From Bacteroides sp. CAG:1076 (GTDB lineage: Bacteria; Bacteroidota; Bacteroidia; Bacteroidales; Bacteroidaceae): DNA of 11,718 nucleotides. The position numbers and the translations under genes were made by a program. A model generated the notes under the pieces. The model was not told where the DNA came from and made no database searches. It saw only the letters and a program-made list of their open reading frames with translations. This document shows, piece by piece, positions 6,662 to 11,718 of this stretch; the stretch's first letter is position 1; every line of letters starts with the position of its first letter. The DNA is taken from assembly GCA_000436795.1 (NCBI GenBank), contig HF993265.1:1-11718 (forward strand), in the 5' to 3' direction.

Positions 6662-6873
6662 TATCTTAGAATTTGGTACTTCAAAAAATCAACTTCATTT
6701 TTCAAATTCACCAAGTAATCTGTAGGCTCATTATTAACCTTTGCTTTATCAATCGCTTTAAGAAGGCAATCTTGAACACTGAAAATGCTATCTACGTTTA
6801 CGGGTAAACCTACTGTATAAGCCAAGAATTGCTCTCTGTACAATTCTATTACAAGTTTGCTATAATCTTCCAT
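6661..6873 (-). CDS. Small protein of unknown function in the repressor operon
   Basis: A 70-aa mostly helical, mixed-charge protein that I do not recognise. It has no signal peptide, membrane segment, cysteine motif or obvious helix-turn-helix. The gene begins 32 bp after the XRE repressor stop and overlaps the next gene by one base, so it is almost certainly co-transcribed with both. The predicted helices (SKLVIELYREQFLAYT and PTDYLVNLKNEVDFLKYQIL) could support protein-protein contact. The operon position is the main reason to trust it as a real gene. Confidence 0.6.
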   Translation of the reverse strand: MEDYSKLVIELYREQFLAYTVGLPVNVDSIFSVQDCLLKAIDKAKVNNEPTDYLVNLKNEVDFLKYQILR

Positions 6874-6905
6874 ACTCTAATATTTAATCTGTTTAAAGCC
6901 AAATA

Positions 6906-7388
6906 CTATACGGCATCTGCACATTTTGCAACATCTTCCTGCTGGGCATTCATTTTTTTGCTTACCTCTAACAATGCTTCGAGGCGACCTATTTCTCTAT
7001 TTAACCGTTCTATCTCTTTTTCTTTCTCGGTAATCATAGAATAGGGTGCTATCAGCTTCTCGTTCATTAGCTGTATTAGCTGCCTGGAAAAAGCGTCTGC
7101 ACCAGCAAACAGAATATCTGTAGATACTTCCATTTTTTCAGTCTGTGAATGTTGTTTTGGCGCAATGGTTTTAGGCTTATTTTCTATCGGCTTTATCTCT
7201 TCTATATCATTGGTAATATAACTGCAAATATTACCAAATTTCCTTTCTAATATTTCTATTTTGACGGGTGGTAAATCCCTTCTGCCATTCTCTACGTTGG
7301 CAATAAAACTCTGTCCACATGAAAGAAGTTGAGCTAATTCTTTCTGTGTGATTCCTTTTTCTTTCCTAAGTCTTTTTAAATCAATCAT
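6906..7388 (-). CDS. XRE-family transcriptional repressor with C-terminal coiled coil
   Basis: A 160-aa protein whose residues 3-52 form an XRE/Cro-CI helix-turn-helix (LRKEKGITQKELAQLLSCGQ, then SFIANVENGRRDLPP). A flexible linker of about residues 60-90 leads to a helical C-terminal part. Residues 118-147 (TEKEKEIERLNREIGRLEAL) have coiled-coil spacing, which suggests dimerisation. There is no LexA-like Ser-Lys peptidase domain, so RecA-triggered self-cleavage is not expected. As first gene of a leftward operon divergent from the early genes, it is the best candidate for the prophage repressor. Likely targets are the TTGGTAAT inverted repeats in the adjacent control region and inside its own gene. 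The first ATG gives a complete HTH domain and is preferred. Confidence 0.85.
   Translation of the reverse strand: MIDLKRLRKEKGITQKELAQLLSCGQSFIANVENGRRDLPPVKIEILERKFGNICSYITNDIEEIKPIENKPKTIAPKQHSQTEKMEVSTDILFAGADAFSRQLIQLMNEKLIAPYSMITEKEKEIERLNREIGRLEALLEVSKKMNAQQEDVAKCADAV
7210..7237. promoter_or_regulatory. Possible intragenic operator in the repressor gene
   Basis: Arms TTGGTAATAT (7210-7219) and ATATTACCAA (7228-7237) are exact inverted repeats separated by 8 bp. They carry the same TTGGTAAT/ATTACCAA half-sites as the palindrome in the control region, about 230 bp away. This could be a second repressor site used for looping or for self-control. Confidence 0.45.
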
Positions 7389-7413
7389 TTATTGACTTTT
7401 TAAAATATAACAT

Positions 7414-7447
7414 GATAATATTCTCTGAAATATTACTAAAATATTAC
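7414..7447. repeat. Extra AATATTAC half-sites near the repressor start
   Basis: AAATATTAC is repeated at 7428-7436 and 7439-7447 (11-bp period), with a related GATAATATTC at 7414-7423. They share the core of the neighbouring palindrome and lie just upstream of the repressor ATG, where binding could block the repressor's own transcription. Confidence 0.4.
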
Positions 7448-7455
7448 GAGATTTA

Positions 7456-7487
7456 TTTGGTAATATTACCAATGTTACATATATTTG
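7456..7487 (+). promoter_or_regulatory. Early rightward promoter
   Basis: TTTG (7456-7459), a 20-bp spacer and TATATTTG (7480-7487) match the Bacteroides primary-sigma consensus at every defined position. Transcription should start near 7494 and serve the rightward genes from 7555. The repressor-type palindrome covers the -33 box. Confidence 0.65.
7457..7472. promoter_or_regulatory. Perfect 16-bp palindromic operator
   Basis: TTGGTAATATTACCAA is a perfect palindrome overlapping the -33 box of the early promoter. A dimeric XRE protein bound here would exclude RNA polymerase. The divergent XRE repressor gene is the natural candidate to bind it. Confidence 0.6.
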
Positions 7488-7554
7488 CAACGTAATAAAA
7501 GTAATAACACCACAAATATAGGCAAAATAACCTATAGGAGTGATAATATTTCAA

Positions 7555-7806
7555 ATGAAAATGAGCGAATTAACAGAAAAAGACTATCCTACTTTTACGC
7601 AAATGTATAAGAATTTGCCCGAAAGAAGTAGTATCAAAGCTCCTAAAACTGAATTTGTAGAAAAGGTGGCTAAGATTACTAAGAAGTCCGTAAAAACCGT
7701 GCGGTGTTGGATCGCTGGAACACAAAAGCCGGATGCGTTGGCGCAATCTGTTTTAGAGAAAGAGTTTAAAGTTCCTGCCAAGTATTTATTCCCTGAAGCA
7801 TCGTAA
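7555..7806 (+). CDS. Small helix-turn-helix-like early protein
   Basis: An 83-aa basic protein, first gene of the rightward operon and in the position of a Cro-type or early regulator. Residues 32-81 (EFVEKVAKITKKSVKTVRCW, then IAGTQKPD and FKVPAKYLFPE) resemble an XRE-like fold: SVKTVRCWIAGTQKP looks like a recognition helix and turn, and 'VPAKYLFPE' is a common end of such domains. I chose the ATG at 7555; a GTG at 7540 in the same frame and an ATG at 7561 are alternatives, and AGGAG at 7536-7540 is too close for the GTG. It lies about 60 nt after the predicted transcription start. Antagonism of the repressor is inferred from position only. Confidence 0.7.
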   Translation: MKMSELTEKDYPTFTQMYKNLPERSSIKAPKTEFVEKVAKITKKSVKTVRCWIAGTQKPDALAQSVLEKEFKVPAKYLFPEAS

Positions 7807-7807
7807 T

Positions 7808-8359
7808 ATGAAACCTATCGAATTTTACACCACACCAGAAGGCGAAGTTACTATGCGTCCTTTAGGTGAAGCGGAAAGGCAACTTAGAGAAAGTGATACT
7901 GAGTTTATCCAGGCTTTCTTGGAAATACTGAGAGAATTTTATACTGAGGCTTATACGGCTTTAATGGAAATTTACTCAAAGAGTTCTGAAAATAAGCGTT
8001 ACCGTGATTTTTTGGCTGTACGGAGATTTATAAAGTGCAACTTTGGTCTATACGATAATGTGATAGATATTGATGAGAACTGGAATTTCCGTTTTGAATT
8101 TGTCGGGTGTCCTCTACGTGGCGAGTGTAAAAGCGATAAGATCATTTGCGCCCCCAAATTTAATTCAAAGCTATCGGATAGACAGCTTGAAGTGATGAGG
8201 CTGCTTTATGAAGGCAAATCAGATTCAGAAATAGCAGACAAATTATTTATCTCTTTGAATACCGTTAATAATCACCGAAAAAACAGTTTTAGAAAAGTCG
8301 GTGTACACTCGTTCCCTGAGTTTATGCGGTATGCTATGCAAAACAACTTATTCAAATAA
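7808..8359 (+). CDS. LuxR-type helix-turn-helix protein with Cys cluster
   Basis: A 183-aa protein that starts one base after the previous stop. The C-terminal residues 121-176 are a GerE/LuxR helix-turn-helix: LSDRQLEVMRLLYEGKSDSE (122-141), then IADKLFISLNTVNNHRKNSF (142-161). The N-terminal 100 residues are helical and not a receiver or autoinducer domain that I recognise. Cysteines C101, C107 and C114 (GCPLRGEC then IICAP) form a compact cluster just before the HTH, with C77 upstream, which could hold a metal ion or sense redox state. Placement in an early phage operon suggests a regulator of later element genes or of host genes; the target is unknown. Confidence 0.82.
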   Translation: MKPIEFYTTPEGEVTMRPLGEAERQLRESDTEFIQAFLEILREFYTEAYTALMEIYSKSSENKRYRDFLAVRRFIKCNFGLYDNVIDIDENWNFRFEFVGCPLRGECKSDKIICAPKFNSKLSDRQLEVMRLLYEGKSDSEIADKLFISLNTVNNHRKNSFRKVGVHSFPEFMRYAMQNNLFK

Positions 8360-8377
8360 CAATAATGCAACATTGAT

Positions 8378-8614
8378 ATGAGTTCGGACACGTTTTTAAA
8401 TTTGGTTGGTTGCTCCATATTCGGTGCTTTAGGGGTTACTTGCCTGGTATGCGCTATTGCGTTCTCAGCTTCGCACCAACTTCTATTTACGGCTATGTGC
8501 TTCCTGATGTTCTATGTACTTTATACAGATAACCAGTACAATACAGAAAGCGTACAGCACTATTTCAGAAAAATGTTGAGGGCTAAAAGATTACGGAAAA
8601 GGAAATGTAGATAA
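8378..8614 (+). CDS. Small inner-membrane protein, function unknown
   Basis: A 78-aa protein with two predicted membrane helices, about residues 6-30 (LNLVGCSIFGALGVTCLVCA) and 33-49 (HQLLFTAMCFLMFYVLY). It ends in a strongly basic cytoplasmic tail (MLRAKRLRKRKCR). Four cysteines occur, three in or near the helices. The start lies 18 nt after the LuxR-type gene and the stop overlaps the next start by one base (TAATG), which supports it as a translated member of the operon. Superinfection exclusion and membrane anchoring are possibilities, but nothing in the sequence decides between them. Confidence 0.65.
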   Translation: MSSDTFLNLVGCSIFGALGVTCLVCAIAFSASHQLLFTAMCFLMFYVLYTDNQYNTESVQHYFRKMLRAKRLRKRKCR

Positions 8615-8901
8615 TGGGTATTGTACTGGAGCTATACGAGCTTAAAAATCTCTGTAAAGATATGGCTGAGCTTGGAGCTGCCAATTACGCAAAAATGGTA
8701 TTTCCGGCAAAAGATCTCATTTCCCAAAGGGAGGCTTATAAATCATTCGGTGAGGCTCGTGTAAAACGGTGGGTACGCCAGCAACTTGTACACCCTACAA
8801 GGAATGGAGCAGAGAAACGCTCCAAAATACTATACTCCAGAGCTGAATTATTAACTATCGAAAAGACAGAGAAAATAGACACTTATATAAACAAATTATG
8901 A
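8614..8901 (+). CDS. Winged-helix/excisionase-like DNA-binding protein
   Basis: A 95-aa protein. Residues 33-83 have the pattern of an excisionase/MerR-like winged helix: DLISQREAYKSFGEARVKRW (33-52), then a basic wing around NGAEKRSKILYSRAEL. The fold is common in small proteins of Bacteroidales mobile elements. The gene overlaps its upstream neighbour by one base and the ATPase gene by four (ATGA), so translation is probably coupled. It could be the element's Xis, but it stands far from int, and a role as an operon regulator is as likely. Confidence 0.72.
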   Translation: MGIVLELYELKNLCKDMAELGAANYAKMVFPAKDLISQREAYKSFGEARVKRWVRQQLVHPTRNGAEKRSKILYSRAELLTIEKTEKIDTYINKL

Positions 8902-10892
8902 AAGAAGTATTCTTAAAGAAATTGATCCTAAAGAATTTCAAGAAAATTCAGGATCTAACAGTAGAGTTTACAGATAAAAATACCTTTATCTGTGGTGGAA
9001 ATGGCACAGGAAAGACAACGCTTCAAGATGCGTTCTTGTGGCTGTTATTTGGGAAGGACAGCACGAATAGGGCTGATACCAACTTTAACATTAAAACGTT
9101 GGGAGAAGATGGAAAACCAATCTTACACCTTGTACATAGCGTAACTGGTGTATTGTCTATCAATGGCAGAGATGTTGAACTGCAACGTAACTATGTTGAA
9201 AAATGGGGAAGTGGTGTAAACGCTGGTGTCCTTCAAAACCATGCTACAGAGTTTTATTTGAATGGTGTAAAACTCAAAACGAAAAAGGAGTATGATGCGG
9301 AAGTAGCAGCGATCTTGCCGGAAGATGTTTTTAGAATGATTACTAACCCGTTATATTTCCCGACCATGAAGGCGCAAGATCAGAAAGCTATGTTGCTTGA
9401 AATGGCTGGTAACGTTACGAATGAGGAAGTAGCCAATATCAATCCAAAGTTTCAAGAGCTGATTAGTCTTATTTCAGGCAGAACCTTAGAGCAATTAGCA
9501 AAAGAAATAGCCTCTAAGAAATCAGCTATCAAAGATGAGTTAAAGGGTATTCCTGGTAGAATTGATTCGGTACGTGATGCAATGCCTGAAAGTGAGGACT
9601 GGGCGGTTTTGGAGAAGGAAATAGCCGACAAAAAAGAGAAAATTAAAGATATTGATAGCCAGTTAGCCGATAAAAGCAAACAGATAGAAGCAGAGTTCAA
9701 AGCCAAATCTGAGTTGCAAAAGCAAATCGGGAACAAAAAACTTGCCAAGTCGCAAAGAGAAAATGAGATAAGACAAAATGCCAATAAATCCTACCATGAC
9801 GTACTGGATAATATTTCAAAGCTGGAATATCAAGTTAAAAGCAAGGATGCTGAAATATCCCGTAAACAAGAGGATCATTCTCGTATCAAAGCTACTATCG
9901 AAGCTCTAAATAATGATTTGGAAGTATTGAGAGGTAAGTTCTATGCCATAGATGCGGAAACGTTACAGTACCCGGAAGGAGCTTTTATTTGCCCGACTTG
10001 TAAAAGAGAGTTGGAGGTAGAAGATATTCAAGCCAAGCAACAAGAATTACAGGACAACTTTAATCTCAACAAGGCAAACCGACTGAAAGCAGTGCAAAAT
10101 GAAGGCAAGGAAAAAGCTGCAAAAGTTGAAGAGCTTAAAAAGCAGTGTTCAATTATTCAAGCTGCTATAACTCAGTTGAGTAACGAGAAAGAAATATTGG
10201 TGCATAATATCAATGAATGTAAAGGGAATATGCCGGAAGAACAAGATACACAAAAGATCATTCTTTCCGATCCTACCTGGCTTTCTCTCAGTAATGAAAT
10301 CGTAGATCTTGAAAACCAGTTAAAGGCAGAAGCCAAACCTATAGACACAACAGAGTTGAAAGAAGCTAAGGCTATTCTTTCTGAGGCTATAGATGAGCTG
10401 AATAAGAAGCTGGGTAAACGTGATACTATAGAACGTTCCAATAAAGTTATTGAGGATCTGGAGGATAGAAGAGATAAAAACAATGAAGCTCTGGCAGAAC
10501 AAGAACGTTTGGAGTTTTTGGTACAAGACTTCCAGAAAGAAAAAGACAACAAGTTGATGGAACGTATTAACGGAATGTTCTCTTTGGTTAAGTTCTCGTT
10601 TATTAGCGAAAAGTTGAATGGGAATGAGGCTATAACCTGCTTTTGCTCTGTAGATGGTGTGCCGTTTGCCGATGTAAACAATGCTTCAAAAATCAATGCC
10701 GGGCTGGATATAATAAACGCTATATGTCGATCTGTAGGTATCACAGCACCCATTTTCATTGATAATCGGGAAAGTGTGAACGATCTTATACCTACCATGT
10801 CGCAAGTAATAAACCTCGTGGTTAGCAAAGATAAATCTTTGATGATACGTGTTGCCGGAAATGGAACGATGGAAGAATACAAACAACTTTAA
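8898..10892 (+). CDS. SbcC/Rad50-like ATPase with zinc-hook motif
   Basis: A 664-aa SMC-like ATPase of the AAA_23/SbcC type. The Walker A motif GGNGTGKTT is at 33-41 and a Walker B-like strand APIFIDNRESV at 617-627, followed by a terminal beta strand. Between them two coiled-coil arms (about 195-345 and 375-550) flank CPTC at 365-368, the CxxC zinc hook by which Rad50-type dimers join. It is much shorter than cellular SbcC (about 1,000 aa), and its signature region (SKINAGLDIINAI, 598-610) departs from LSGGQ. The residue after the Walker B Asp is Asn instead of Glu. No SbcD-type nuclease gene is adjacent in the window; the next gene is recT-like. A role in processing DNA ends for phage recombination or replication is likely but inferred. 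Confidence 0.88.
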   Translation: MKEVFLKKLILKNFKKIQDLTVEFTDKNTFICGGNGTGKTTLQDAFLWLLFGKDSTNRADTNFNIKTLGEDGKPILHLVHSVTGVLSINGRDVELQRNYVEKWGSGVNAGVLQNHATEFYLNGVKLKTKKEYDAEVAAILPEDVFRMITNPLYFPTMKAQDQKAMLLEMAGNVTNEEVANINPKFQELISLISGRTLEQLAKEIASKKSAIKDELKGIPGRIDSVRDAMPESEDWAVLEKEIADKKEKIKDIDSQLADKSKQIEAEFKAKSELQKQIGNKKLAKSQRENEIRQNANKSYHDVLDNISKLEYQVKSKDAEISRKQEDHSRIKATIEALNNDLEVLRGKFYAIDAETLQYPEGAFICPTCKRELEVEDIQAKQQELQDNFNLNKANRLKAVQNEGKEKAAKVEELKKQCSIIQAAITQLSNEKEILVHNINECKGNMPEEQDTQKIILSDPTWLSLSNEIVDLENQLKAEAKPIDTTELKEAKAILSEAIDELNKKLGKRDTIERSNKVIEDLEDRRDKNNEALAEQERLEFLVQDFQKEKDNKLMERINGMFSLVKFSFISEKLNGNEAITCFCSVDGVPFADVNNASKINAGLDIINAICRSVGITAPIFIDNRESVNDLIPTMSQVINLVVSKDKSLMIRVAGNGTMEEYKQL

Positions 10893-10903
10893 ATAATAAT
10901 TTT

Positions 10904-11718
10904 ATGACACAAGAAAATTCAAGTGGTACACAAGTAGTTAGTACCCAATCAACGAAAATGCCAGCACAGGCAAAAAAAATAGATGTGTTGAAAACTATGC
11001 TTAACGCTCCTTCTGTAATGGAACAATTTAAAAATGCGCTTTCTAAGAATGCTTCCACATTTGTTGCTTCCATTATTGATCTATACAACTCGGATTCAAA
11101 TTTACAATTATGCGAGCCGAAAGCGGTTGTAGCGGAATGTCTGAAAGCTGCTGTTTTGAAGTTGCCAATCAATAAGGCTTTGGGGTACGCTTTCATTATC
11201 CCCTTCAATAATAGCAAAAAAGTAGATGATTTGGACGAAAAAGGTAAGCCCAAAATAGGCTCAGACGGTAAGCCTATCCAAAAGTATATCAAGGTTATGG
11301 AGCCAACGTTTCAACTGGGGTACAAGGGTTATATTCAGCTTGCGGAAAGATCCAACCAATACCGTACCATTAACGCAGATGTCGTTTTTGATGGTGAAGT
11401 TCGTAAAGTGAACAAACTTACTGGCGAGATCGCTTTTGACGGAGAAAAGAAGTCTGATAAGATCATAGGTTACTTCTGCTATTTTGAATTGCTTAACGGC
11501 TTCTCTAAGACGTTGTACATGACTGTTGAACAAATGGCTACCCACGCCAAACGCTACTCCAAAGGGTTAAAGAAGGAAACAACCGTAGAAAGCCTTATGA
11601 AACTTGCCGAACTGCCTTTCTCGGCAGACAGTAAAACCGTTGGATGGCTCGGTAATTTTCATGGGATGGCTATCAAAACCGTTATCAGAAATTTACTTAG
11701 TAAATACGGCTATCTCTC
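10904..11718 (+). CDS. recT: RecT-family single-strand annealing protein (partial)
   Basis: I read 271 open codons from the ATG at 10904 to the right edge; the C-terminus is missing. After a low-complexity start (residues 1-26, rich in Ser, Thr and Gln) the protein shows RecT hallmarks: PTFQLGYKGYIQLAERSNQY at about 132-151, NADVVFDGE soon after, and MTVEQMATHAKRYSK near 206-220. RecT proteins coat single-stranded DNA and anneal complementary strands during phage recombination, usually with a partner exonuclease. Here the gene follows the SbcC-like ATPase by 11 bp, so the two probably form one recombination module. An exonuclease may lie beyond the window. Confidence 0.9.
   Translation, partial: MTQENSSGTQVVSTQSTKMPAQAKKIDVLKTMLNAPSVMEQFKNALSKNASTFVASIIDLYNSDSNLQLCEPKAVVAECLKAAVLKLPINKALGYAFIIPFNNSKKVDDLDEKGKPKIGSDGKPIQKYIKVMEPTFQLGYKGYIQLAERSNQYRTINADVVFDGEVRKVNKLTGEIAFDGEKKSDKIIGYFCYFELLNGFSKTLYMTVEQMATHAKRYSKGLKKETTVESLMKLAELPFSADSKTVGWLGNFHGMAIKTVIRNLLSKYGYL

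Larger units (their letters stand above)
4531..11718. mobile_element. Left part of a tRNA-Arg-integrated prophage-like element
   Basis: From the tRNA anticodon loop to the right edge the gene content changes from host metabolism to a mobile-element programme: tyrosine recombinase, XRE repressor with divergent early promoter, small DNA-binding proteins, an SbcC-like ATPase and RecT. The left boundary is set by the tRNA; the exact crossover base (anticodon loop or tRNA 3' end) cannot be fixed without the right end. No structural genes are visible, so a phage is likely but a different integrative element is possible. Confidence 0.8.

Noticed and set aside
6404..6873. Toxin-antitoxin pair
   Set aside because: The overlap and sizes fit loosely, but neither protein shows toxin motifs and the 85-aa product resembles a repressor domain; both sit in the repressor operon.
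7513..7520. Leftward promoter for the repressor from TATATTTG on the minus strand
   Set aside because: The -7 box is perfect but no TTTG occurs at 19-21 bp upstream, and the leader would be over 110 nt; not strong enough to list.
7540..7557. GTG at 7540 as start of the early HTH gene
   Set aside because: The only AGGAG directly abuts it, so it cannot serve that start; the ATG at 7555 or 7561 is more plausible.
10172..10886. Leftward frame of 236 codons opposite the ATPase gene
   Set aside because: It is Ser/Leu-rich in the manner of antisense coiled-coil coding DNA; the rightward frame has Walker and zinc-hook motifs.

Overview
The window looks like a chromosome–prophage junction in a Bacteroides-type bacterium (order Bacteroidales). 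Three things point there. One is a hybrid-two-component-type sensor with a Reg_prop beta-propeller ectodomain. Another is the two-subunit 2-oxoglutarate:ferredoxin oxidoreductase korAB. The third is promoters that fit the Bacteroides primary sigma consensus (TTTG, 19-21 bp, TAnnTTTG). The composition is A+T-rich and Shine-Dalgarno sites are mostly weak.

Host side, positions 1 to about 4571. A leftward sensor gene is cut by the window edge (1-1192). Upstream of it, also leftward, lies korA-korB (4175 to 1308), which has its own terminator (1251-1297) and a candidate promoter (4211-4241). Next comes a rightward tRNA-Arg(CCU) locus. The intact gene is at 4500-4571. It is preceded by two broken 38-nt copies of its 5' half (4338-4375 and 4382-4419), both of which end exactly at the anticodon loop. 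The best promoter of the locus reads into the first broken copy.

Element side, about 4531 to 11718, running off the right edge. It starts with a tyrosine recombinase next to the tRNA 3' end. Then comes a non-coding stretch with about a dozen copies of the 12-bp palindrome TTGCYTAAGCAA, mostly at 13-bp period, followed by a 54-bp almost pure A+T tract. Next is a leftward lysogeny-type operon: an XRE repressor and two small genes. A divergent control region holds a perfect 16-bp palindrome on the -33 box of a rightward promoter. The rightward early operon follows: a small HTH protein, a LuxR-tailed protein, a small membrane protein, a winged-helix protein, an SbcC/Rad50-like ATPase with a zinc hook, and the start of a RecT-family annealing protein.

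The genes fit a temperate phage or closely related integrative element: integration at tRNA-Arg, a repressor/early-promoter switch, and an early recombination module. No structural, packaging, conjugation or lysis genes are visible, so phage rather than another integrative element is an inference from RecT plus the switch layout. The least explained sequence is the palindrome array and A+T tract at 5958-6354. It sits between convergent transcription units and could be an origin, a partition site or a large operator cluster.
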